From an uncultured Bariatricus sp. (GTDB lineage: Bacteria; Bacillota; Clostridia; Lachnospirales; Lachnospiraceae): DNA of 28,103 bases. Each line of letters opens with the position of its first letter. Positions within the stretch are counted from its first letter, which is position 1. The translations under genes and the position numbers were made by a program. Positions 16,305-24,678 of the stretch are shown piece after piece. The stretch is taken from NCBI GenBank assembly GCA_934307065.1, contig CAKRCD010000023.1, forward strand, positions 1 through 28,103. The letters run 5' to 3'. Below the pieces are notes generated by a model. The model was not told where the DNA came from, did not search any database, and worked only from the letters and a program-made list of their open reading frames with translations.

Positions 16305-17393
16305 TTATTTATACTTCTGTATAATTTCACACATAGTATCCCACTTGTTTTCCATATCCTGAACCAGTTTGAACTGCGTCCTGCACCGGTCCAGATTCTG
16401 TCCTGCACGATGTGTTTTAAAGTACACGTCTCCCTGAAGATAATCTGTCAGGAAACGCATTCCACACTCGTAAGTCATAACCTGTGCGCCTCTTGGCATC
16501 AAATCAATCTCTATATCCGTAAGTCTGCCTCCGCAGCCTTCAATGAAGCCCTTCGCAAATGCCTCATATAATTCCATGCTGCATGACACCTTACTCAAAT
16601 CCTGTTCATCTTCTGCTGCTGTACTTGCTCCAAACCGAATGGAATCTCCAAAATCATTCATGGCAAGTCCCGGCATAACCGTGTCCAAATCAATAACGCA
16701 AAGACCTTTTCCTGTCTTTTCATCCATCATGATATTGTTGAGCTTCGTATCATTATGTGTCACACGAATCGGAAGCTCTCCTTTATCCACAAGTTCTGCA
16801 AATACATTTGCCAGATATTCATGTTCCAATACAAATGCGATTTCGTCCTGAACTTCTGCAGCCCTGCCGCAGATATCTTCCGCAACTGCCTGCTTAAATA
16901 CCTGGAATCTGGCTCTTGTATCGTGGAATCCTACAATCGTCTCATGCAAAGTCTCTGCCGGAAATTCTGCCAGAAGTTTCTGGAAATTTCCAAAAGCCAG
17001 GCCGCTCTGATAAAAATCCTCTGTATGTTCCACACGCTCATAGCAGACTGCATCCTCGATAAAACGATATGCCCGCCAGTATTCTCCATTGGAATCACAA
17101 TAATAAGGCTTTCCATCCTTAGTCAGAATCACATTTAAGGTTTCCCGCTTTGGATCCCCACCGTTTTCTTTGATGATCTTCTGTAAATACATGGTCACAT
17201 TCATGATATTTTCCATCAGCTCAACCGGGCGGTTAAACACAGTCATGTTCATGTGCTGAAGAATCATCTTTTCTCCTTCAAAATGAAGCAGATAAGTATC
17301 ATTGATATGACCATTTCCATAGTTTTCTGCTGTTAACAGTTTGTCCGGAAACTGAAAGTCCGAAATGACTTCTTCCAATAACTGCTGCTTCAT
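16305..17393 (-). CDS. nahK: NahK-like N-acetylhexosamine 1-kinase (APH-type fold)
   Basis: 362-residue phosphotransferase of the aminoglycoside-phosphotransferase superfamily. Length and motifs fit the N-acetylhexosamine 1-kinases of the bifidobacterial lacto-N-biose pathway. Those enzymes phosphorylate GlcNAc or GalNAc at the anomeric carbon. An N-terminal GNGHINDTYLL loop, Brenner motif HNDTKLNN (213-220, catalytic-base Asp215) and the metal-binding DLDTVMPG (235-242) are intact. It begins directly at the stop of the upstream nucleotidyltransferase (TAG-ATG), with GGGAGGAAG inside that gene, so translation is coupled. Product hand-over to that nucleotidyltransferase is inferred. A related homoserine-kinase-like sugar kinase specificity is possible. 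Confidence 0.8.
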   Translation of the reverse strand: MKQQLLEEVISDFQFPDKLLTAENYGNGHINDTYLLHFEGEKMILQHMNMTVFNRPVELMENIMNVTMYLQKIIKENGGDPKRETLNVILTKDGKPYYCDSNGEYWRAYRFIEDAVCYERVEHTEDFYQSGLAFGNFQKLLAEFPAETLHETIVGFHDTRARFQVFKQAVAEDICGRAAEVQDEIAFVLEHEYLANVFAELVDKGELPIRVTHNDTKLNNIMMDEKTGKGLCVIDLDTVMPGLAMNDFGDSIRFGASTAAEDEQDLSKVSCSMELYEAFAKGFIEGCGGRLTDIEIDLMPRGAQVMTYECGMRFLTDYLQGDVYFKTHRAGQNLDRCRTQFKLVQDMENKWDTMCEIIQKYK

Positions 17394-18320
17394 CTAGGCT
17401 TCCTCCCAAAGTTTTTCCGGATAAATTCCATTATCTTTCATGCTGCGGATAGCTGCCACTACTACCGGCTTATCCTCTTTATAGGTTACACCATACCATT
17501 TATCAGCAGAAGAAAGTACCGCAACCGTTGCTTTTCCATCTGCAAGCAGTCCACTTACAACCTCAGGAAGAAAATACTCGCATTTTAGTGGATTTTCCTT
17601 AATTCCCTTTTCCAGAAATGCCGGGAAATGCTTCTGAAGCTCTTTCAATATGCTCTCTGTAAATCCCCACATATTCATAGATACAAGGGTATTTCCCGGA
17701 ACAGTCGTCCAGGTTACTCCCTCATCTTCCGTGTATGCAATACCATCGGCATGTTTTTCAATACGGGTGCGCTCATGAATCGCAATCAGTTCTCCTGCTT
17801 CATTGGTCGTGCAGATTCCACGTGCTACATGTCCGTTATCTGTCACTGTATTTTCCAGACGGTATCCAACCATTGTATAACGATACTTGTCATCATCTTC
17901 GTGAGATGCCAGATAATCATAAATCACCTGAAATGCCTTACGGCCATAGTAATCATCTGCATTGATAACCGCAAACGGTCCATCTACAATATCAATACAG
18001 CTCAGTACGGCATGACCTGTTCCCCAAGGCTTTACACGTCCTTCCGGAACAGTAAATCCTTCCGGAATATTCTGCAAATCCTGGAATACATAAGCAACTT
18101 CCATATATTCTGCTATTCTGCTTCCGATTACCTCTTTGAAAATTTCTTCATTTTCCTTCTTTATAATGAAAACAACTTTTTCAAATCCTGCCTGCTTCGC
18201 ATCATAAAGAGAAAAATCGATAATCATATGTCCATGTTCATCCACCGGGTCAATCTGTTTCAAGCCCCCGTAACGGCTTCCCATACCTGCTGCCATAATT
18301 ACTAATACTGGCTTTTTCAT
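17394..18320 (-). CDS. Sugar-1-phosphate nucleotidyltransferase
   Basis: 308-residue single-domain NTP_transferase-fold enzyme. The nucleotide-binding signature MAAGMGSRYGGLKQ is at 9-22, with a metal-site-like FAVINADDYYG near residue 120 and WGTGHAVL upstream of it. It lacks the left-handed beta-helix acetyltransferase domain of GlmU. Together with the adjoining NahK-like kinase and GalE, the best inference is UTP + HexNAc-1-P to UDP-HexNAc + PPi. That would take the place of the GalT-type uridylyltransferase used in the bifidobacterial pathway. Its specificity is not visible. The RBS AGGAGG lies about 8 bases before the ATG, and 25 bases separate it from the permease gene. Confidence 0.8.
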   Translation of the reverse strand: MKKPVLVIMAAGMGSRYGGLKQIDPVDEHGHMIIDFSLYDAKQAGFEKVVFIIKKENEEIFKEVIGSRIAEYMEVAYVFQDLQNIPEGFTVPEGRVKPWGTGHAVLSCIDIVDGPFAVINADDYYGRKAFQVIYDYLASHEDDDKYRYTMVGYRLENTVTDNGHVARGICTTNEAGELIAIHERTRIEKHADGIAYTEDEGVTWTTVPGNTLVSMNMWGFTESILKELQKHFPAFLEKGIKENPLKCEYFLPEVVSGLLADGKATVAVLSSADKWYGVTYKEDKPVVVAAIRSMKDNGIYPEKLWEEA

Positions 18321-18345
18321 TATCTATTGCCTCCTGCTTTCTTTC

Positions 18346-19239
18346 CTAACCTTTAATGCCACCGGTAACACCACCGATAATCTTCTCTGACAAGAAGATA
18401 TATAAAAGAAATGTCGGCAGGAAAACAATAACTACTGCTGCAAACATTCCTGCCCAGTCACCTGTGTACTTCATAGAGTTTATCATACCATAAAGACCTA
18501 CTGCAACTGGTTTTGTTTCATTTCGGCTGGCAATCAGCAAAGAAATGAAATATTCATTCCAAATATTGATGAAATTAAAAATACTTACTGTAACAAGTCC
18601 TGACTGAGCCATCGGGAACATAATCTTCCAGAATGTCTTCATCGGAGGGCATCCGTCAATGGCTGCCGCCTCTTCATAGGTTCTGGATATATTTGCAAAA
18701 AATGTAAGGAGGAAAATTGTGGTATACGGAACATTAATTCCGATATACAGTAAAACTAAAATTATTTTATTCGAAATAATATCATTTAGCATTCCCGACG
18801 CTGAAATCAGTCCAAATAACGGAAGGATAATCATAATAACAGGAAGTCCCATGGCTGATACAAAACTGGTCTGAATCAGCTTATTTCCAATAAAAGTAAA
18901 TCTTGCCAGCACATAAGCTGCTGGTGCACAGATTAAAATCAGTGCAACACATGAAATAATGGAATACTCTAATGAGTTCATAAAAAACTCTGATACATTG
19001 GATGTTGTCCATGCCTTCACATAGTTTTCAATATGCAGCCCGCCAGGGAAGTTTTTAAAAAATGAACTGACCGCATTTCCCGCAAAGATATCCTGCGTAG
19101 TAGAAAAACTTGCTGCAAACACCCAACCTAATAAAACGAAAGTAAAAATTACCCATAAAATAATTACCACATATCCAGGGAGCAATTTTGCTTCTTTTTT
19201 CCAGTTAAACGGTTTTCGTATTTCTTTTTCTTTTGCCAT
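18346..19239 (-). CDS. Carbohydrate ABC transporter permease, MalG/UgpE type
   Basis: 297-residue inner-membrane permease of the CUT1 family with about six membrane segments (first about 21-43). The cytoplasmic EAA loop EEAAAIDGCPPMKTFWKI begins at 189 and contacts the ATPase. It ends in the usual GGVTGGIKG. It pairs with the upstream MalF-type permease, 14 bases away, to form the channel. GGAGAG lies 6 bases before the ATG. No ATPase gene is present, which is common for CUT1 systems in Firmicutes that share an MsmX-type ATPase. Confidence 0.92.
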   Translation of the reverse strand: MAKEKEIRKPFNWKKEAKLLPGYVVIILWVIFTFVLLGWVFAASFSTTQDIFAGNAVSSFFKNFPGGLHIENYVKAWTTSNVSEFFMNSLEYSIISCVALILICAPAAYVLARFTFIGNKLIQTSFVSAMGLPVIMIILPLFGLISASGMLNDIISNKIILVLLYIGINVPYTTIFLLTFFANISRTYEEAAAIDGCPPMKTFWKIMFPMAQSGLVTVSIFNFINIWNEYFISLLIASRNETKPVAVGLYGMINSMKYTGDWAGMFAAVVIVFLPTFLLYIFLSEKIIGGVTGGIKG

Positions 19240-19253
19240 TTTTGCTCTCCTTT

Positions 19254-20159
19254 CTAAAATTCCAAATCATCGTCTTTCAGTACTTTGTTACATACCGTAA
19301 AAACAATTACTACACAGATACTAAGTACAACACCGATCGCAGCTGCAAGACCTGCATTACGTTCTGTTACCGCATTTCCGGCACCGAACATCTGCGCATA
19401 CATGTAAACCATAGGTGTAATGGTTGATGTCTCAGCCGTTACAGTTGAGAACAACTGGGACCATACGAAGAAGCCTACACAGGTTACACTCCACATGGTA
19501 ATATTGGTCTTAAACACACCCCTTAACAATGGCAGTGTAATATGCCGGAACTGCTGAATCTTATTCGCTCCATCAATGGTAGCTGCTTCATACAAGTCTG
19601 GGCTGATACGCTCGATTCCGCTTGTCCAGATTAACATATGATACCCAATCATACCAAAACAGTATGCCAGAAGCAGGGCGGTAAATTTGTGATCTCCATC
19701 TGTCCACGGAATTGCTGCCAGCGAATCCATATGAAGGGCTGTAAAGAAATTCTTCAGCAGACCAAACTGCGGATTATATACATACTGAAGCCACATGGTC
19801 GCAAGTGCAACTGCACTTACAATATTTGGCAGATAAATCACTGCACGGAAAAATTTCTTAAAACGGATTCCACTCGTAATAATTGCTGCAAAGAGCAATG
19901 AGATAGACATTACAATCATACCACCGAACAGCCAGATTTTTGCCAGATTAGCCATGGATGTCCGGAACAGTGAAGTGCTCATTAATCTCTGATAATTTGT
20001 AAATCCGGCAAAAGACCATTCACTCATACTGTCTGTAACACCTTCAATGTTAAAGAAACTCATCAAAAGTGTACGACAGATAGGATATACGAAGATGGCC
20101 ACAAAGAAAATCACTGCCGGGGCTAAAAATGTAATTATCATTGTCTTGTTTTTTTTCAT
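19254..20159 (-). CDS. Carbohydrate ABC transporter permease, MalF/UgpA type
   Basis: 301-residue CUT1 permease with an N-terminal membrane segment (MIITFLAPAVIFFVAIFVYP), about five more, and the EAA loop YEAATIDGANKIQQFRHI. It is the partner of the next gene. Start choice: the ATG at 20157-20159 lies about 12 bases after AGGGGG, rather far. A TTG three codons upstream is only about 3 bases from it. I prefer the ATG but am unsure. A 127-base gap containing a strong hairpin separates it from the binding-protein gene, which may lower its expression relative to that gene. Confidence 0.9.
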   Translation of the reverse strand: MKKNKTMIITFLAPAVIFFVAIFVYPICRTLLMSFFNIEGVTDSMSEWSFAGFTNYQRLMSTSLFRTSMANLAKIWLFGGMIVMSISLLFAAIITSGIRFKKFFRAVIYLPNIVSAVALATMWLQYVYNPQFGLLKNFFTALHMDSLAAIPWTDGDHKFTALLLAYCFGMIGYHMLIWTSGIERISPDLYEAATIDGANKIQQFRHITLPLLRGVFKTNITMWSVTCVGFFVWSQLFSTVTAETSTITPMVYMYAQMFGAGNAVTERNAGLAAAIGVVLSICVVIVFTVCNKVLKDDDLEF

Positions 20160-20232
20160 TTGAATCAACTACCCCCTTAACCTGAGAAAACGCATCATCG
20201 ACACGTTTTAAGGCTTTGAATATAACCTAAAA

Positions 20233-20266
20233 TGTGGTGGCAGCCGCCAAAGGGGATGCCACCACA
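20233..20266 (-). other. Strong stem-loop between binding protein and permease genes
   Basis: A perfect 10-bp inverted repeat, TGTGGTGGCA (20233-20242) and TGCCACCACA (20257-20266), with a 14-base loop. On the transcribed minus strand only TTTT follows, so it is a weak terminator at best. It more likely protects the 3' end of the binding-protein mRNA or partly attenuates the permeases. Confidence 0.7.
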
Positions 20267-20286
20267 AATAAAAATCAATTGTCAAC

Positions 20287-21573
20287 TTATTTCGCTGCGT
20301 TCTGCATTGCACTTACAAATCCTTCTGCATCAAGTGTTCCTGCCATTAATTTGATGAAGTTTTCCTTGATTGCAGGAGTCATATCTGCATTAGACTCTAC
20401 TCCTACAGCCCATGAGAAACGGTTTGTAGAAGTTTCAATAACTGGTTTTGCACATTTCACAAGTTCCGGCCATTCTGTGTTTGTTGTATCTGCCGGAATA
20501 CCGATAGATGCTTCTGCGAGCTTCTGATCATATTCACCCTTTGTGATGTAAGTGATTAAGTCAAAAGCTTCTTTTGATTTCTGAGAATCTTTATTAATTC
20601 CAAATACCTGAGCACCGAAGTTATTGCTTTCGATTCCTGTTGCATGAGCACCTTCAATATTTGTCTCACATTCACCTAATGAAGGATATGCAAAACATCC
20701 CCATTTGAAATCAGGACCTGCTGTAGCTTTTACTTCGTTTGGAAGCCAAGAACCATTTAAGTACATAGCAACCTGTCCACCTGCAAGTTCCACATTCTGT
20801 CCGTTTGGCCATACGTTCTTTCCAACGTTTTCTGAAAAATATCCCTTAGAAGCTAATTCTTCGATGTCTTTCGCCATCTGAAGAACTGCCGGGTCATCCC
20901 AGAGACCTTCTGTTACGATTTTCTTAACGCCTTCTTCTCCAACGTATCTTCCAAGGTGATATCCGATTACACATGTAGCATAAGCATCATCCATTGTCAT
21001 TGGTGTAATACCGGCATCTTTTAATTTCTGGCACACAGCAAGGAATTCATCCCATGTCTTAGGAACTTCTTTGATTCCTGCCTGGTCAAATAAATCCTGA
21101 TTATAGAAGAATGCAAATACATTTGGCTGATAAGGAATGGATTTTAATGTTCCACCTGCAACGTCACGGCAAGCCTGAATCAAACCTGCATTTGCTGTTT
21201 TTTCATAATCATTGTCTTTAGCGAGCTGTTCGAGATCCATAAGGTAACTTCCCCAAGTACCATTTACACGGTCGATGTCCTCGTCAAACATATCAATATT
21301 TGTTCCGCTTTTAAGTGCAGATTCAAGACCCTCACGAATACCTGTACGTCCTTTAAACTGAACGTCCACTTCTACTCCGGTCTCTTTTGTGTAAGCATCA
21401 ATTGCTTCCTGGATAGCCTGTCCCTGTGGTTCTGTTGCTTCCCACATTGACCAGTATACCAGCTTGTCTGAGCTTCCGCTGCCACTGTCTGAGTTTTTGT
21501 TGCCACCGCATCCAACTGCTAACGATGCAACCATAGCTGTGCAAAGAAGCGCGCTTAAGATTTTCTTTTTCAT
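20287..21573 (-). CDS. Extracellular sugar-binding lipoprotein of CUT1 ABC transporter
   Basis: 428-residue family 1 solute-binding protein. A signal peptide with lipobox SLAVGC (Cys22) is followed by a Gly/Ser-rich tether and the typical start KLVYWSMWEATEP. Internal blocks such as GQVAMYLNGSWLPNEVK and KEAFDLITYITKG match sugar binders. It is first in the operon with two permeases, the nucleotidyltransferase, the NahK-like kinase and GalE. This context suggests a HexNAc-containing mono- or oligosaccharide as ligand, but the sequence does not prove it. GGAGG lies about 9 bases before the ATG. It is divergent from an AraC-type regulator that probably controls it. Confidence 0.92.
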   Translation of the reverse strand: MKKKILSALLCTAMVASLAVGCGGNKNSDSGSGSSDKLVYWSMWEATEPQGQAIQEAIDAYTKETGVEVDVQFKGRTGIREGLESALKSGTNIDMFDEDIDRVNGTWGSYLMDLEQLAKDNDYEKTANAGLIQACRDVAGGTLKSIPYQPNVFAFFYNQDLFDQAGIKEVPKTWDEFLAVCQKLKDAGITPMTMDDAYATCVIGYHLGRYVGEEGVKKIVTEGLWDDPAVLQMAKDIEELASKGYFSENVGKNVWPNGQNVELAGGQVAMYLNGSWLPNEVKATAGPDFKWGCFAYPSLGECETNIEGAHATGIESNNFGAQVFGINKDSQKSKEAFDLITYITKGEYDQKLAEASIGIPADTTNTEWPELVKCAKPVIETSTNRFSWAVGVESNADMTPAIKENFIKLMAGTLDAEGFVSAMQNAAK

Positions 21574-21631
21574 ATCACATTTTCCTCCTTGATATTTCCT
21601 CTATAAAAAATCCTACCATTATGTTACTACA

Positions 21632-21678
21632 AAAATGCACAAAAGTATTTGTATAATAAGTTCCATGATTTGCATTTT
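21632..21678. promoter_or_regulatory. Inverted-repeat operator candidate in the araC-type/binding-protein intergenic region
   Basis: AAAATGCA (21632-21639) and TGCATTTT (21671-21678) are exact inverted copies with centres 39 bp apart. They lie between the divergent binding-protein and AraC-type genes, where the regulator's sites would be expected. Confidence 0.4.
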
Positions 21679-21691
21679 CAGTTATAGTCCC

Positions 21692-21720
21692 TTGATTTTC
21701 CCTTTAAATTAGGTTAAAAT
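21692..21720 (+). promoter_or_regulatory. Promoter of the araC-type/nagB/nagA operon
   Basis: TTGATT (21692-21697), a 17-base spacer and TAAAAT (21715-21720). The predicted transcript start near 21727 rules out the in-frame ATG at 21728 as start of the regulator. Confidence 0.65.
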
Positions 21721-21787
21721 ATTATCAATGTTGTACAAATCCATCCTTTTTAGCATTACTATTATGAAGGGAGTGTCCAAATATCTT

Positions 21788-22702
21788 ATGAATTATACCC
21801 CAACCTTACTGCACGATTCTATTCGTATCGACAAATTATATACCATTCATTATTTTGAATATATGTCTGACTTCACTTTCGAAGGAGAACGACACGATTT
21901 CTGGGAGTTTTTATACGTGGATAAGGGCGAAGTATTTGCCACGGCAGACACGAAAGAAATACTCCTAAAGAAAGGAGAGATTCTTTTTCATCAGCCGGAT
22001 GAATTTCATGCGGTTAATGCCACCGGCCGTTCTGCCCCTAATTTAATCGTGGTCTCCTTTTCTTCCCCAAGCCCTGCCATGCGTTTTTTTGTAAAACGGC
22101 TTCTCCAGCTCGATGACGTTGAACAGAAGCTGCTTGCAGAAATTATCAAAGAGGCGCGCAGCTGTTTTTCCTGCAGGTTGGATGACCCATATCTTGCTCA
22201 TATGGAAAAGAAATCATCCGACGTATTTGGCAGTGAACAGATGATTCGTCTCCTGTTGGAGCAGTTTCTGATTCATATTATACGCCGCCAATCCCGTCTT
22301 TCTGCTTTAAAAAGCACGCACTTTCCTCATACAAAAAGTATAATATCCAATCAAAATGCTGACGAATTGTATCAAAATGTGGTAGAATATTTAGAAACAC
22401 ATTTAGGTGAAAAACTTTCTTTAAACCAGATATGCCATGAACATTCTGTAGGGCGTTCTCATTTACAGAAGCTTTTTCGCCAGAAAAGTGGCTACAGTGT
22501 AATGGAATTTTTCTATATTCAGAAAATTGATACAGCAAAGGAATTACTACGAACGAATCAGTTAAATATTACACAAATCTCTGAACAGCTTGGATACACC
22601 TCTGTTCACTATTTTTCACGCCAGTTCAAAAAAATGACTGGCATGTCCCCTTCTGAGTATGCTTCTTCAGTTAAGGCCATCTCCGAGGGTACTTTTATGT
22701 AA
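21788..22702 (+). CDS. AraC-family transcriptional regulator
   Basis: 304-residue regulator. A cupin-type sugar-sensing domain (about 15-90; HDFWEFLYVDKGE, KKGEILFHQPDEFH) is followed by a helical linker and two helix-turn-helix motifs (about 205-295; SLNQICHEHSVGRSHLQKLF and ITQISEQLGYTSVHYFSRQF), ending in the conserved KKMTGMSPSEYA. It is divergent from the transporter/kinase operon and 25 bases upstream of nagB, so it probably activates one or both in response to an amino-sugar ligand. The start is uncertain. I chose the ATG at 21788, about 14 bases after AAGGGAG. The ATGs at 21764 and 21728 lack a ribosome site, and the latter coincides with the predicted transcript start. Confidence 0.88.
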   Translation: MNYTPTLLHDSIRIDKLYTIHYFEYMSDFTFEGERHDFWEFLYVDKGEVFATADTKEILLKKGEILFHQPDEFHAVNATGRSAPNLIVVSFSSPSPAMRFFVKRLLQLDDVEQKLLAEIIKEARSCFSCRLDDPYLAHMEKKSSDVFGSEQMIRLLLEQFLIHIIRRQSRLSALKSTHFPHTKSIISNQNADELYQNVVEYLETHLGEKLSLNQICHEHSVGRSHLQKLFRQKSGYSVMEFFYIQKIDTAKELLRTNQLNITQISEQLGYTSVHYFSRQFKKMTGMSPSEYASSVKAISEGTFM

Positions 22703-22727
22703 TTTTTCGTTTTGAAAGGAGTTTACC

Positions 22728-23471
22728 ATGAATATTTACCACGCAAAGGATTATGCCGAACTCAGTCTGATTGCTGCAAATCTGATTTCCGCGCAAATCA
22801 TCCAGAAACCAGACAGCGTCTTAGGACTTGCTACCGGTTCTTCCCCGGTCGGCACTTATCGGAAGCTGGTCGAACGTCATGAGGAGGAGGGGCTTGACTT
22901 TTCTCAGATTCGTACCGTCAATTTGGATGAATACAAGGGACTTTCCCGTGATAATGCGCAAAGTTATTACTACTTTATGCGCACTAATCTTTTTGATTTT
23001 GTAAATATAAAAGAATCTTATCTCCCGGATGGAACCAACCCGGACAATCAGAAGGAATGTCAGAACTATGAAAATCTGATTCGCAGTCTGGGTGGAATCG
23101 ATTTGCAACTTCTTGGAATCGGTCATAACGGTCACATTGGATTTAACGAACCTGATTCTGTATTCGCATCTCACACACATTGTGTTGACCTCCAGGAGCG
23201 TACCATCAAAGCTAATAAACGCTTCTTTGACTCTGTTGACGAGGTTCCAAAACAAGCTTACACCATGGGAATCGGTACCATTATGAAAGCAAAGAAAATC
23301 ATACTTATCGCAAGTGGAGAAGATAAAGCAGAAATTATAAAAAAGGCATTTCTCGGACCTGTAACTCCTCAGATTCCGGCTTCTATTCTGCAATTTCATC
23401 CTAATGTGACACTTGTTGCGGATGACGCTGCACTTTCCCTTGTCACGGAAGGAGAGCTCGCATGCTTATAA
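22728..23471 (+). CDS. nagB: Glucosamine-6-phosphate deaminase
   Basis: 247-residue isomerase/deaminase that converts glucosamine-6-phosphate to fructose-6-phosphate and ammonia. Family landmarks are GLATGSSPVGTYRKL (33-47), general-base Asp67 in NLDEYKGL, and GIGHNGHIGFNEP with His136 and Glu141. The length matches monomeric Firmicutes NagB. It lacks the C-terminal extension carrying the allosteric GlcNAc-6-P site of E. coli NagB, as is usual in this group. AAAGGAG lies 8 bases before the ATG. It overlaps nagA by 10 bases. Confidence 0.96.
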   Translation: MNIYHAKDYAELSLIAANLISAQIIQKPDSVLGLATGSSPVGTYRKLVERHEEEGLDFSQIRTVNLDEYKGLSRDNAQSYYYFMRTNLFDFVNIKESYLPDGTNPDNQKECQNYENLIRSLGGIDLQLLGIGHNGHIGFNEPDSVFASHTHCVDLQERTIKANKRFFDSVDEVPKQAYTMGIGTIMKAKKIILIASGEDKAEIIKKAFLGPVTPQIPASILQFHPNVTLVADDAALSLVTEGELACL

Positions 23472-24598
23472 AAAATGCTTTTGTGTTTGGAGAAGACAAG
23501 ACTTTTACAAAACGGGATATTGCATTTTCCGGCAGTCTTTTTTCTGATACTGATTGCTGCAGCCGGGAGCAGCCATTCGATGCTTCCGGTCTGTATGCCA
23601 TTCCCGGCTTAATTGATATTCACTTTCACGGCTGCATGGGATATGACTTCTGCGACGGAACACCCGAAGCCATTCATCAGCTTGCAAAATATGAAGCTTC
23701 CATAGGTGTGACCAGTATTTGTCCTGCCACTATGACTGTTTCTGAAGAAAATCTTATGCAGATTATGCAAAGTGCTCAAAGTTATAAAGCGACAGAGACT
23801 GCTTCTGACGAGGCCACATTTGTTGGAATCAATATGGAGGGTCCCTTTATCAGTGAATCAAAAAAAGGCGCGCAAGCCAGTGCATACATCCGTTGTTGCG
23901 ATTCTGTGTTCTTTGAAAAACTGCAAAATGTCTCTGGCGGTCTGGTCAAACTGATAGATATCGCACCCGAAGAAGAGGGCGCCCTCCCATTTATCGACCG
24001 GCAAAAAGAGCATGTTACCATTTCCATCGCACATTCTGCTGCCGATTATGACACAGCAAATGCTGCCTTTCATCATGGCGCATGCCATGTAACTCATTTA
24101 TACAATGCCATGATGCCATTTTCGCACCGTAATCCAGGAATTATCGGCGCAGCTTTTGATAACAAACAGGTAAATGTTGAATTAATCTGCGACGGAATTC
24201 ATTTACATCCTTCCACGGTCCGTGCCACTTTTCAGTTATTTACTGATGAACGGATTGTTCTGATTAGTGACAGTATGCGTGCAACCGGTCTAAAAGACGG
24301 CGAATACACCTTAGGTGGGCAAAATGTCACAGTTCACGGCAAACATGCAACCTTAACAGAAAACGGAGTCCTTGCCGGCTCTGTCACAAATCTCATGGAC
24401 TGCATGATTACCGCTGTCAGAGAAATGGACATCCCCCTGGAAAGTGCCATCGCATGTGCCACTATGAATCCGGCAAAAGCAATTGGAATTTACAATCAAT
24501 GTGGAAGTATATCTGTCGGAAAATCCGCAGACCTTGTATTGTTGGATAAAGATTTGAATGTAAAATATATTTTTCTGCGCGGAAAACAGATTAATTAA
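23462..24598 (+). CDS. nagA: N-acetylglucosamine-6-phosphate deacetylase
   Basis: 378-residue amidohydrolase that removes acetate from GlcNAc-6-P, feeding NagB. Metal and active-site residues are in place: the HxH pair His54/His56 (DIHFHG), Glu126 (NMEGPF), His191 (AHSAAD), His212 (THLYNAM), a DGIHLHP block and catalytic Asp270 (LISDSM). Translation is coupled to nagB by a 10-base overlap, with GGAGAG inside nagB. It completes the route GlcNAc-6-P to GlcN-6-P to fructose-6-P. No GlcNAc-6-kinase or PTS gene is present, so GlcNAc-6-P must arise elsewhere, perhaps from GlcNAc-1-P by a mutase. Confidence 0.96.
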   Translation: MLIKNAFVFGEDKTFTKRDIAFSGSLFSDTDCCSREQPFDASGLYAIPGLIDIHFHGCMGYDFCDGTPEAIHQLAKYEASIGVTSICPATMTVSEENLMQIMQSAQSYKATETASDEATFVGINMEGPFISESKKGAQASAYIRCCDSVFFEKLQNVSGGLVKLIDIAPEEEGALPFIDRQKEHVTISIAHSAADYDTANAAFHHGACHVTHLYNAMMPFSHRNPGIIGAAFDNKQVNVELICDGIHLHPSTVRATFQLFTDERIVLISDSMRATGLKDGEYTLGGQNVTVHGKHATLTENGVLAGSVTNLMDCMITAVREMDIPLESAIACATMNPAKAIGIYNQCGSISVGKSADLVLLDKDLNVKYIFLRGKQIN

Positions 24599-24607
24599 TA
24601 AAACACA

Positions 24608-24653
24608 AAAAGGACATCATCGAACCATTTACACCGGTTCATGATGCCCTTTC
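24608..24653. terminator. Hairpin terminator between nagA and the DUF5107 gene
   Basis: An AAAGG-CATCAT-GAACC arm (24609-24626) pairs with GGTTC-ATGATG-CCTTT (24636-24652), apart from one bulge and one mismatch. The minus-strand tail is T-rich (complement of the A run at 24607-24611); the plus-strand tail is weaker. It serves the convergent genes. Confidence 0.7.
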
Positions 24654-24678
24654 GCTTTATAAATCTCCACGTAGTATT

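Noticed and set aside
20192..20208. AGAAAACGCATCAT considered as a catabolite-responsive (cre) site
   Set aside because: It matches the consensus poorly in its second half and lies inside the operon after the first gene.
22821..23399. 192-codon minus-strand frame opposite nagB
   Set aside because: Shadow of a well-supported nagB; no start signal and no domain.
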